From the NCBI GenBank assembly GCA_947588355.1, contig CANPYI010000003.1, positions 52,116-116,115 on the forward strand: DNA of 64,000 bases, written 5' to 3'. The stretch comes from an uncultured Clostridia bacterium (GTDB taxonomy: Bacteria; Bacillota; Clostridia; Christensenellales; UBA1242). How positions within the stretch are numbered: the first letter of the stretch is position 1; the number at the start of each line of letters is the position of its first letter. Position numbers and translations under genes: made by a program. A model generated the notes under the pieces. That model searched no databases and was not told the origin of the DNA. It worked only from the letters and a program-made list of their open reading frames with translations. Shown here piece by piece: positions 1 to 7,382 of this stretch.

Positions 1-1
1 A

Positions 2-553
2 AATACACCTTCAAACGATTTTAATTGGCTTTTGATTCCAACCCTTATCACCGCCCTTGCGATTGTGATTGCAGTTGTCGGATATTTCTTGAGAAAGATT
101 AAGATAAAGAAAATTGAAATCAAGCGAAAAGAGTCATATGACAGAAAACGCAGTGCCAATGTTGACATAATCAAACGTCAAGCATTGGCAGAACGCGATG
201 CACAAGTACAATCCGTTGAAGCAACAAAAGCAAAATTTGAAAAAGAACTCGAAAAACTTGAAACCACTCACAAGCAAAAAGTTCTTGAACTTCGTGAAAA
301 AGACAAAGACAAGGTTTCAAAAGAAACGGACAAGGAATTCAAGTTGTTTGCAAAGAAACGTACAGTTATCGCCGAAAAGATAGAATCTTTGGAAAAAGAA
401 ATTGCAGAACTTAAAACCCCAGAACATTTGCTAAGTTTGGAAAGAAAAGTTTTTACAGAAGAACAAAATAAACGTAAAGAACTGCAAAAAATCTCAAAAC
501 AAGCAAATAAAAAGGACAAAACAAGCAAAGATGACAAAAAAGAAGATGCTTAA
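2..553 (+). CDS. Membrane-anchored coiled-coil protein, 5' end outside window
   Basis: The frame is open from the first bases of the window, so the true start lies upstream; the first possible internal start is a TTG at 32. The visible part has one hydrophobic segment (about 18 residues, ending GYFLRK) followed by a basic stretch and then about 130 residues rich in Lys and Glu with heptad character, so a membrane-anchored cytoplasmic coiled coil is likely. It ends in a Lys/Asp-rich tail. The stop codon lies inside a terminator hairpin shared with the converging gene. I do not recognise a family. Confidence 0.6.
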   Translation, partial: NTPSNDFNWLLIPTLITALAIVIAVVGYFLRKIKIKKIEIKRKESYDRKRSANVDIIKRQALAERDAQVQSVEATKAKFEKELEKLETTHKQKVLELREKDKDKVSKETDKEFKLFAKKRTVIAEKIESLEKEIAELKTPEHLLSLERKVFTEEQNKRKELQKISKQANKKDKTSKDDKKEDA

Positions 554-570
554 AAACATCTTCTTTTTTT
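536..570. terminator. Bidirectional terminator between converging genes
   Basis: A 13-bp perfect stem (536-548 with 557-569) and an 8-nt loop, flanked by A and T runs so that it can work on both strands. It contains the last codons and stop of the plus-strand gene and lies just past the stop of the minus-strand zinc-ribbon gene. Confidence 0.85.
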
Positions 571-571
571 A

Positions 572-1096
572 TTAAAAATCGTCATCATCGTCGTCTTCGT
601 CAGAATCTTCATCATCTATTTCATCAAAGTCATCATCATCGAGTTCATCTTCTTCCTCATCAGATTCTTCATCAAGTTCGTCTTCATCAAGTTCGTCAAG
701 TCCGCTTGTATCCAAACTATCGTCAAAGCCTATTCCCGAGTCCAAGTCATCGTCGTCTAAAACTTGGTCTTCAAGGTCGGTCACAGTTGCCATGTCGCCC
801 GTTTCTTCGTCATCGTAAACGATTTCTTCTTCGTCACGGTTCATATATTCGTCCCAATCATTTGAAATGTCCTCATCGCCATCGTTTTGATGATCTCTCA
901 AACAAGAGGAGCACATAATTTCGTCAGGCTGGATATAATTTGTTTTGCATATAGGACAAAGTTCCAAATCCAAATCCCCAATAAATTCGTCTTTTTTTGC
1001 AGAAAGTTCTGCCTTGCAAACACTGCAAAGTTTGTCTTTCTTTTCAATATAATTAAGTTCACATCTTGGACATCTTATATAAACAGGTTTTTTCAT
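572..1096 (-). CDS. Zinc-ribbon protein with long acidic tail
   Basis: A 174-residue protein with four CxxC pairs: CPRC (9-12), CSVC (24-27), CPIC (47-50) and CSSC (62-65), which would form two zinc ribbons. From about residue 73 on it is almost entirely Asp, Glu and Ser/Gly, ending in a run of Asp. The architecture resembles acidic-tailed partners of nucleic-acid-binding or RNA polymerase proteins, but I recognise no named family. The start is supported by AAGGAGAG upstream. It has its own promoter (TTGACA, 18-bp spacer, TAGAAT), so it is a separate transcription unit from tsaB. Its function is unknown. Confidence 0.75.
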   Translation of the reverse strand: MKKPVYIRCPRCELNYIEKKDKLCSVCKAELSAKKDEFIGDLDLELCPICKTNYIQPDEIMCSSCLRDHQNDGDEDISNDWDEYMNRDEEEIVYDDEETGDMATVTDLEDQVLDDDDLDSGIGFDDSLDTSGLDELDEDELDEESDEEEDELDDDDFDEIDDEDSDEDDDDDDF

Positions 1097-1116
1097 ATTC
1101 TCTCCTTACGTCACAA

Positions 1117-1146
1117 ATTCTACATGCAAACAAAGTTCTTTGTCAA
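1117..1146 (-). promoter_or_regulatory. Promoter of zinc-ribbon gene
   Basis: Minus strand: -35 TTGACA (1141-1146), 18-bp spacer, -10 TAGAAT (1117-1122), followed by the ribosome binding site and the ATG at 1096. Confidence 0.75.
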
Positions 1147-1154
1147 CTGATTTT

Positions 1155-1802
1155 TCAAACTTTTTTATTTTTTTTAAGCAAACTATCCTCCGCCTGCGAA
1201 AGCCTTAAATAAAGCGGTTCAAGATTTTGCACAGAAACAAATTTTTGTTGTCCAGCCAAAAAATCAGCGTAATCCAACACATCTTCGCTCGAAATCTGAA
1301 TTTGTTGAAAGTTTTCTCCTTCAAAATCGCCGGTCAAAGCGTATATAGGCATTTGCAAAGATTTAACCTGCGTCAATTCAACCAGCGATTCTTCCTTTAA
1401 TTGTATTCCTTTCTCATTGAAATATGCAACAAAACACAAACCTGACAGGGCATTTATCACACAAGCATAGTTTTCATGCACTTTTCCGCTCTTGAAAAGA
1501 GTATATGCCATAAGTTGCAAAGAGGATATTGGCAAAAGTTTCAGTTTTTTGTTTACACTTGCCAATGCCTTTGCTATTGCCACGCCAATCCTAAGCCCCG
1601 TAAACGAGCCCGGCCCAGTGACAACAGCCACTGTTTCAACATCAAGCACATCAATTTTTGCTTTTTGGCATAAGGTGTCTATATTTTTTAAAACATTTTC
1701 ACTGTGCTTGGCATTTGCATCAAGAGTGCAAAAAAATTTGTTGCCATCTTTGGTTTCAAGTGCAATATTAGCCTGTAAAAAAGCAGTATTTAAAGCCAGC
1801 AT
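1155..1802 (-). CDS. tsaB: tRNA t6A biosynthesis protein TsaB
   Basis: TsaB is an inactive ASKHA-fold homologue of TsaD; with TsaD and TsaE it transfers threonylcarbamoyl to A37 of ANN-decoding tRNAs. The sequence has the family N-terminus (LALNTAF) and the GPGSFTGLRIGVAIAKAL motif. I start it at the ATG at 1802 (215 residues) because AGGAGA lies just upstream and because TsaB proteins start at this motif; the frame is open further upstream, into tsaE. The tsaE stop lies in this gene's ribosome binding site, so the two are co-transcribed and probably coupled. Confidence 0.93.
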   Translation of the reverse strand: MLALNTAFLQANIALETKDGNKFFCTLDANAKHSENVLKNIDTLCQKAKIDVLDVETVAVVTGPGSFTGLRIGVAIAKALASVNKKLKLLPISSLQLMAYTLFKSGKVHENYACVINALSGLCFVAYFNEKGIQLKEESLVELTQVKSLQMPIYALTGDFEGENFQQIQISSEDVLDYADFLAGQQKFVSVQNLEPLYLRLSQAEDSLLKKNKKV

Positions 1803-1812
1803 ATTTTTTCTC

Positions 1813-2256
1813 CTATTTATTTGGTGAGATTTCAAAAATTCGAGTTTGAGCGTCTTTTTTACTGATTTTGACCACAAAATCAGCATTTTTTATCAAGCCT
1901 TCAACATTTCCCGGCCATTCCACAAAAGCCACACCATCAAGCCGTGATTTATCAAAATATTCATCAAAGCCCAACTCACGAGCAACTTCCGAACTTTCCA
2001 ATCGATACATATCAAAGTGATATATAGGCCAACCATTGCCCTTGTTTGTTTTGTAAGTGTTTAAAAGTGCAAAAGTTGGACTTGTCACCTCGTCGTCACT
2101 TTTAAGTGCTTTTGCAACTGCCTTGACAAAAGTTGTCTTGCCAGCACCAAGGTCACCCTCCAAAAGCACAATCATCGGTGGCTTCAATGCGGCAGCAAAA
2201 GCGTATGCCAATGCCTCTGTTTGCTTGAGGTTTCTCACTTCCATTCTAACCTTCAT
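1813..2256 (-). CDS. tsaE: tRNA t6A biosynthesis ATPase TsaE
   Basis: TsaE is the P-loop ATPase that resets the TsaB-TsaD complex during t6A synthesis. It shows Walker A GDLGAGKTT (34-42), the SPTF motif, DMYRL and VEWP, all typical of the family, and is of normal size (147 residues). The start at 2256 is chosen because GGAGG sits 6 bases upstream; an in-frame ATG at 2286 lacks such a site. The start overlaps the end of the PAP2 gene by 11 bases, which suggests translational coupling. Order is PAP2, tsaE, tsaB. Confidence 0.93.
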   Translation of the reverse strand: MKVRMEVRNLKQTEALAYAFAAALKPPMIVLLEGDLGAGKTTFVKAVAKALKSDDEVTSPTFALLNTYKTNKGNGWPIYHFDMYRLESSEVARELGFDEYFDKSRLDGVAFVEWPGNVEGLIKNADFVVKISKKDAQTRIFEISPNK

Positions 2257-2830
2257 TTTTTCCTCCGTGCGAATTGAGTATTCCAAGTGCTTTCAATTTT
2301 TTTACCATATACCAAAACATAAACAAAATGCCAACGACACATATCACGCCGGAAATGACAAAGCCGCCAATAAGGTCGGTCAAATAATGTTTTCCCAAGT
2401 ACATTCTTGAAAGAGCCACAAGACCGACATAAACTGCACAACAAATAACAATAAGAGTTCTTGCACCCTTTCCTTTGAAATAAGTAAAAAGAAAAAGTCC
2501 AAAAAATATGGCAATAGCGGTTGCACATGCCACATGTCCGCTTGGAAACGAGTAATCTTGCACAACATCTCCAATGCTTACAATTTGGTCAGTAACATTG
2601 AAAGGGCGCACGCGTGCCACAACATTTTTGAGCAAATTTACAACGCCAAGGACGACTCCATATGTGCCAAGATACCATATAATCAAATGTCGGTTGAAAA
2701 TAAGCAAGACAACACAAAGAAAAACAACGCCAAGCCAACTGCCCATCTGAGAAATCAACTGAAATGAGGTGTCAAAAAACGGCGTTCTTCCACTTTGCAA
2801 AAATTCAATTATCTTTATTTCAAAACCCAT
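2246..2830 (-). CDS. PAP2-family membrane phosphatase
   Basis: A polytopic membrane protein with the three PAP2 motifs: K(x6)RP (KNVVARVRP), PSGH (SFPSGH) and SR(x5)H(x3)D (SRMYLGKHYLTD). Family members dephosphorylate undecaprenyl pyrophosphate or phosphatidyl lipids on the outer face of the membrane; the substrate here is not known. Two in-frame ATGs exist (2836 and 2830). The second lies about 6 bases after a TAAAAT -10 box and has no ribosome binding site, so the mRNA is probably leaderless and starts at 2830 (194 residues). It is followed by tsaE with overlap. Confidence 0.9.
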   Translation of the reverse strand: MGFEIKIIEFLQSGRTPFFDTSFQLISQMGSWLGVVFLCVVLLIFNRHLIIWYLGTYGVVLGVVNLLKNVVARVRPFNVTDQIVSIGDVVQDYSFPSGHVACATAIAIFFGLFLFTYFKGKGARTLIVICCAVYVGLVALSRMYLGKHYLTDLIGGFVISGVICVVGILFMFWYMVKKLKALGILNSHGGKNEG

Positions 2831-2836
2831 ACGCAT

Positions 2837-2865
2837 ATTTTAACAAAAAAAGACAAAATTACCAA
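2837..2865 (-). promoter_or_regulatory. Promoter of PAP2-tsaE-tsaB, probably leaderless
   Basis: Minus strand: -35 TTGGTA (2860-2865), 17-bp spacer, -10 TAAAAT (2837-2842). The expected transcription start falls at the ATG at 2830, leaving no room for a leader. Confidence 0.55.
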
Positions 2866-2875
2866 CAATTTTGTC

Positions 2876-3457
2876 CTATTTTCTTTTAATGCTAACAGAA
2901 ACTCCATCTTCAAAGTCAAAAATTTGAGTTTCAAAGTCTTTGTCGTCCTTTAATGCTTGCAAAAACTTTCGCAAATTTTCCACTATCGTGCGATGTTTAT
3001 GCTTTATAAATTCATCGGAACGCACAAGTCCATAAAACAAAACATCATCTGCCATAAGCACCCCACCTTTCGTGAGCATCGCTTTGATGTAAGGAAGATA
3101 TGCTTTGTACTGTGCTTTTGGCCCGTCAAGAAAAACAAAATCATATTTTTCAGTTCCAGCATTTTGTTTTAAGTATTGAAAAGCATCGCAGCACAAAATT
3201 TCAACGCGTGAGCCAAATTTTTGTAAATTTTCTTTGGCACACCGTACACTCTTTTCATCTTTTTCCAAAGTAACGACTTTGACATCTTCAGAAATTTCAC
3301 ACATCACCCCCGCCGAATATCCCAAAAAAGTGCCTATTTCCAAAATATTCTTTGGCTTGTGTTTCAAAATCAAGGAGCGCAAAAGTTTTTCCGTTTCCGG
3401 TCTTATCATAGGCAAGTATTCTTTGCCCGAAACACCCATCAAATCTTCTTTTTTCAT
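2876..3457 (-). CDS. SAM-dependent O-methyltransferase, TrmR-like
   Basis: A class I SAM methyltransferase of the COG4122 (catechol O-methyltransferase-like) family. It has the SAM-binding motif EIGTFLGYS (about residues 41-49), the acidic TLEKD after the next strand, and FLDGPK and DDVLFYG metal-site motifs. In Bacillus the closest characterised relative is TrmR (YrrM), which methylates 5-hydroxyuridine to 5-methoxyuridine at tRNA position 34. A U32 protein of the type that makes 5-hydroxyuridine is encoded at 44.2 kb, which fits this role. It lies directly downstream of rnjA (8-base gap). Other small-molecule O-methyltransferase roles cannot be excluded. Confidence 0.82.
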   Translation of the reverse strand: MKKEDLMGVSGKEYLPMIRPETEKLLRSLILKHKPKNILEIGTFLGYSAGVMCEISEDVKVVTLEKDEKSVRCAKENLQKFGSRVEILCCDAFQYLKQNAGTEKYDFVFLDGPKAQYKAYLPYIKAMLTKGGVLMADDVLFYGLVRSDEFIKHKHRTIVENLRKFLQALKDDKDFETQIFDFEDGVSVSIKRK

Positions 3458-3465
3458 AGCATTTC

Positions 3466-5121
3466 CTAGTCAAGCATAACGATGGTCAAAATCATAGGTC
3501 TTCGTTTTGTACGCTTGAAAATAAAGTTTGAAACATTGCGTTTCACCGTGTTGCGAATAACGGCAGGGTCGCACCCGCGAAGGTCTTGCTCCTTAAGTGA
3601 AGCCACAATCATGTTGCGAGTGTCTTGCACAAAAGCCTCAGCCTCGTCTTGATACACAACCCCTCTTGTGATAATAAATGGGTCTCCAACGACATCACCA
3701 GTAACGTTGTTTATCGTCATAACAAGCACACAAATGCCGTCTTCCGAAAGTTGTTTTCGTTCACGCAAAACGTTGCTGTCTATGTCACCAATGCCAATGC
3801 CATCAATCAAACGTTGGCCGGCGATGGTGAAGCCAACTTTTTTGATAGAATTTGGCGTCAGTTCAATTTGTGAGCCAATTGTTGGCAAAATAATGTTTCT
3901 TTCTTCCATTCCAAGTGCCATGGCAAGTTGCTTGTGCATGCGAAGATGTCTGTATTCGCCGTGAATAGGAATGAAAAACTTTGGTTTGACCAACGAATGA
4001 ATAGTTTTAATTTCCTCTTGACAAGCGTGACCAGAGGCATGCACTTCGGAAAGTTCATCGTAAATAACGTCAGCACCTTTTGAGAAAAGTGTGTTAATGA
4101 CGTTGTAAACACTTTTTTCGTTGCCCGGAATTGGAGAAGAAGAAAACACAATCAAGTCATTTGAGCCAATTTTTATCTGTTTAAAATCGCCTGTCGCCAT
4201 GCGAGTTAATGCGGAAAGCGGCTCGCCTTGACTTCCGGTTGTCACAATGACAAGTTCTTTGTCAGCATATTTGTCAATTTTGTCAATGTCGATGATATTG
4301 TCGCGATTATACTGAATTTCACCTATTTTCATGCCGGTTTCCGCAATGTTTATCATACTCCTTCCCGTAAACGCAACTTTTCTGCCATACTTTTCAGCCA
4401 AATTAAGTATTTGTTGAAGGCGATGAATATTGGAAGCAAAAGTTGCCACAAAAATACGATTATCCGGGTGAGTTTTGAAAATTTCCTCCAAAGCACGTCC
4501 AACTTTTTTTTCACTCATAGAGTAGCCTTTGCGACAAACGTTGGTACTTTCGCACATCAAAAGGTTGACGCCTTTCTTTCCAAGTTCGCCGAAACGTTGA
4601 AGGTCAGTCATAACGCCATCAATAGGCTCAAAGTCAATCTTAAAGTCGCCTGTGTGAATGACATTTCCTGCAGGCGTTGAAATACAAAGTGCCAAAGAAC
4701 CTGCAATTGAGTGTGAAACTTTGATAAACTCCACTGCGAACTGACCAATTTTCAAAACATTGCGAGGCTTGACAGCCACAGCCTTGTATTTCACTTTTGG
4801 ATGCTCACGCATCTTGTTGTCAACAAGCGCCAAAGTGAGTTTTGAGCCATATATCGGTGCATTGATTTGTTCCAACAAAAAAGGAACGGCGCCGATGTGA
4901 TCCTCATGTCCGTGTGTCAAAATGATTGCCTTGATTTTGTCTTTGTTGTTTAAAAGATAAGTAAAATCTGGTATAACAACATCAATGCCAGGCAAATCGT
5001 CGCCAGGAAAGGTGAGCCCAGCGTCAACAACAATCATTTCGTCGCCCATTTCAAAGGCGGTCATATTTTTGCCGATTTCGCCCACCCCGCCCAAAAAAGT
5101 AATTTTAAGTTTATTATTCAT
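3466..5121 (-). CDS. rnj: Ribonuclease J
   Basis: A 551-residue metallo-beta-lactamase/beta-CASP nuclease that acts as both 5'-to-3' exonuclease and endonuclease in mRNA turnover and rRNA maturation. It shows GGVGEIGKN near the N-terminus, the metal-binding HGHEDH (70-75), the CHASGH-like beta-CASP segment (EVHASGHA), PIHGEYRH, and the usual C-terminal domain. Length is normal for RNase J1/J2. The start is supported by AAAGGAG. Only one copy is visible in the window, so J1 or J2 cannot be assigned. Confidence 0.95.
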   Translation of the reverse strand: MNNKLKITFLGGVGEIGKNMTAFEMGDEMIVVDAGLTFPGDDLPGIDVVIPDFTYLLNNKDKIKAIILTHGHEDHIGAVPFLLEQINAPIYGSKLTLALVDNKMREHPKVKYKAVAVKPRNVLKIGQFAVEFIKVSHSIAGSLALCISTPAGNVIHTGDFKIDFEPIDGVMTDLQRFGELGKKGVNLLMCESTNVCRKGYSMSEKKVGRALEEIFKTHPDNRIFVATFASNIHRLQQILNLAEKYGRKVAFTGRSMINIAETGMKIGEIQYNRDNIIDIDKIDKYADKELVIVTTGSQGEPLSALTRMATGDFKQIKIGSNDLIVFSSSPIPGNEKSVYNVINTLFSKGADVIYDELSEVHASGHACQEEIKTIHSLVKPKFFIPIHGEYRHLRMHKQLAMALGMEERNIILPTIGSQIELTPNSIKKVGFTIAGQRLIDGIGIGDIDSNVLRERKQLSEDGICVLVMTINNVTGDVVGDPFIITRGVVYQDEAEAFVQDTRNMIVASLKEQDLRGCDPAVIRNTVKRNVSNFIFKRTKRRPMILTIVMLD

Positions 5122-5220
5122 TAAATTCTCCTTTATCTCGTAAAAATTTAAAGCAATATAAAATTGCCGCCATACAAAAAACTTGACGCCTCAAACAAAA
5201 AGGCAAATCAAATGTATGTA

Positions 5221-5247
5221 AAACGCCTTACAAAATGTAGGCGGTTT
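5221..5247 (-). terminator. Hairpin overlapping stop codon of membrane-protein gene
   Basis: An inverted repeat with one bulge (AAACGCC.. with ..AGGCGGTTT). The TAA stop of the minus-strand gene at 5228 lies inside the hairpin. The following T run is short, so this is a moderate terminator call. Confidence 0.55.
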
Positions 5248-6145
5248 TGTTGAAATTGTCAACCTCCTCCAATTTTTTTGGAGTGAGTATGTTGTTTTCA
5301 TTGTAATAAAATCTCATTCCTTGACTTGAGAAAAACATAACCATGTTGTAAACGCACAGAAGGACAGTCACTGCTGGAACAAGAATGATCAAACAATAGA
5401 AACCGAAGATAAAAGTCAAACCCCAAAACAGCACAAAATACAAAACTGTTGTGCCAAGTGTCGCCCAGAAATGTCTGCAAACAGCTTTAAAGCCCTTTCT
5501 CCAAGCCGAAAAAACATTACAGTCAAAAACAATAGAGGCAGACATCCAACCCAAAATTGTGGTTTCGTGCAATGAAAACAAAAGCACCAAGCAAACGAAA
5601 AGCACAATAGGAAGAAAGTATTCAACAAAAATGCCATTGTCAATCAGTCCAAAGCCATAAACAGTGAAAAATGCCACAGCAAAAAACAAAATGTTATACA
5701 AAACTTTCAGCATGGCAAAGAAAACGGACCTGCGTAATCCACGCACCAAAGCACTGAAAAAGCCGATTTTGTTTTTGCTTGTCATGTATGAGTACAGCAT
5801 TTCGCAAAAAGCATATTTGCCGATATTGATCAAATATGGCAGAATGATAAACATCACAACAAGCCCATAAACTGTCATTCCTGCGTTTGCTTGAAAAGCG
5901 GCAACCAAAGTGGAAAAAACCGCCCCGATAAGCATATGCAATCCTTGTCCAATTCCACTGCCAAATACACCTGCAAAAGTTGTGGTCAAGTCCTTAAAAT
6001 TGGTCACAACAAGGTCTTTAAAGCAAAAAAAGCAAGGCAAAAGCAGAGCAAAACAAATCCCCCAAACCACCACATAGAAAAGGAAAAATTTGAGAGCCTT
6101 CACCCAATTTGAACCAAAAAGTTTTAAAGAATACAAAAACATCAT
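5228..6145 (-). CDS. Polytopic membrane protein, unknown function
   Basis: A 305-residue, strongly hydrophobic protein with about six membrane segments (around residues 15-38, 85-110, 140-165, 175-195, 220-255 as a double segment) and a short hydrophilic C-terminus. I recognise no motif. Similar proteins in Clostridia are annotated only as hypothetical membrane proteins. Two adjacent ATGs (6145 and 6142) follow an AGGTC site; either could be used. It is between rnjA and greA, in the same direction, but its hairpin-linked stop suggests independent transcription. Confidence 0.7.
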   Translation of the reverse strand: MMFLYSLKLFGSNWVKALKFFLFYVVVWGICFALLLPCFFCFKDLVVTNFKDLTTTFAGVFGSGIGQGLHMLIGAVFSTLVAAFQANAGMTVYGLVVMFIILPYLINIGKYAFCEMLYSYMTSKNKIGFFSALVRGLRRSVFFAMLKVLYNILFFAVAFFTVYGFGLIDNGIFVEYFLPIVLFVCLVLLFSLHETTILGWMSASIVFDCNVFSAWRKGFKAVCRHFWATLGTTVLYFVLFWGLTFIFGFYCLIILVPAVTVLLCVYNMVMFFSSQGMRFYYNENNILTPKKLEEVDNFNKTAYIL

Positions 6146-6214
6146 AATGACCTAATAATAGGATAGCACATGCTACGCACAAAGACCAAACTAATTTGCA
6201 AATTTTTCAAAAAA

Positions 6215-6685
6215 TTAGACAACTATTGAAACAATCTTGTATGAAACTGCGCCGCTTGGTGTTTGGACTGTGATTGTTTCACCTTTTCTGTGGCCAATCA
6301 AGGACTTTCCTACCGGCGAAACGTTGCTTATGACACCATTTCTTGGATCGCTTTCACTTGAACCTGTGATGCGATATTCCACTTCTTCGTCAAATTCCTC
6401 GTCATACAGTTTCACTTTGCAACCTACTGACACAACATCATGGTTAATCTTTTTTGGATCAATAATTTCTGCATTAAGCAATATATCTTCCATTTCAGCG
6501 ATTTCTGCTTCAATTTGCGCTTGTTCGTCTTTTGCAGCATCATATTCGCTGTTTTCACTCAAATCGCCAAATTCTCTTGCCACTCCGATACGCTTCACAT
6601 TTTCAGGACGTTTTACAGATTTGAAATATGCAAGTTTTTCCTCAAGTTGTTTTTTGCCCTCAAGTGTAAGATAGTGTTTTTCCAT
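6215..6685 (-). CDS. greA: Transcription elongation factor GreA
   Basis: GreA enters the RNA polymerase secondary channel and stimulates cleavage of back-tracked transcripts. The 156-residue protein has the N-terminal coiled coil with the acidic tip (ENSEYDAAKDEQAQIEAEI) and the C-terminal FKBP-like domain ending in the family's PxGAVSYKI motif. I place the start at the ATG at 6685, preceded by GGGAGAGA; an upstream in-frame ATG lies in the leader. Its promoter is TTGACT, 18 bp, TATAAT (6763-6792), giving a leader of roughly 70 bases. Confidence 0.95.
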   Translation of the reverse strand: MEKHYLTLEGKKQLEEKLAYFKSVKRPENVKRIGVAREFGDLSENSEYDAAKDEQAQIEAEIAEMEDILLNAEIIDPKKINHDVVSVGCKVKLYDEEFDEEVEYRITGSSESDPRNGVISNVSPVGKSLIGHRKGETITVQTPSGAVSYKIVSIVV

Positions 6686-6762
6686 AAAATCTCTCCCAGA
6701 ATTTAAAAAAATACACATTTGAAGAATGGTGAAAGCCACTCAACTTGTGCGTTGACCCTTAT

Positions 6763-6792
6763 ATTATATTCAATTTGATAAAAAAAAGTCAA
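6763..6792 (-). promoter_or_regulatory. Promoter of greA
   Basis: Minus strand: -35 TTGACT (6787-6792), 18-bp spacer, perfect -10 TATAAT (6763-6768). Confidence 0.75.
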
Positions 6793-6848
6793 CAAAAATG
6801 CAAAAAAAACAAAAAAATAAAAATAATAAACAAAAAGAAGGAGAAATT

Positions 6849-7319
6849 ATGATAACTTTTATTGCTTTTCTTTTGACAATAGCCGGTTGCGTAAATTGGC
6901 TGCTTATCGGAATTTTGCAGTACGACTATATTGCCGGCTTTTTTGGTTTTCAAGCATCAATTATGTCACGAATTTTTTACATTTTGTTTGGAATTGGAGC
7001 GGCATATCTTGTGCTGAGAGTGATAATAAACAAAGGCACTTTCAAAATCTGGGAACGAAAAAAGAAAAAGCAAAAAGAGGAAAAACATGAAGAAAAAGAA
7101 AGCATGCAACCAGCCTCTGCCAATGTGGAAGCCTCCAAAGAAAGTGTGCCAAAGCAAAATCAACCTCAAGTCAATTTTGAAAATTTAAAGCAATTTCAAA
7201 CAGAAAATTTTTCACAACCTATGCCAAAAACCACAACCGACACCTTTTTTGAAAGTCAAAACGTACAGACAACTTCAGCCGACAGTTTGTTTGACGAGCA
7301 TATGCAACAAAAAAGATAA
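6849..7319 (+). CDS. DUF378 small membrane protein with long polar tail
   Basis: The first 70 residues match the DUF378 (YuzA-like) family: two membrane segments with the NWLLIGILQYDYIAGFFG motif and a short basic loop. Family proteins usually end soon after the second segment; here an extra Lys/Glu- then Gln/Ser-rich tail of about 85 residues follows. The start at 6849 has AAGGAG just upstream; the in-frame ATG at 6798 has none. Function is unknown. It is followed by gpmI in the same direction after 63 bases. Confidence 0.8.
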   Translation: MITFIAFLLTIAGCVNWLLIGILQYDYIAGFFGFQASIMSRIFYILFGIGAAYLVLRVIINKGTFKIWERKKKKQKEEKHEEKESMQPASANVEASKESVPKQNQPQVNFENLKQFQTENFSQPMPKTTTDTFFESQNVQTTSADSLFDEHMQQKR

Positions 7320-7382
7320 ATATTTTCAAGTTGTTTGCTTTTTGTTGAAAAAAAATGTATCCTATAACATAGGAGAAATAAT

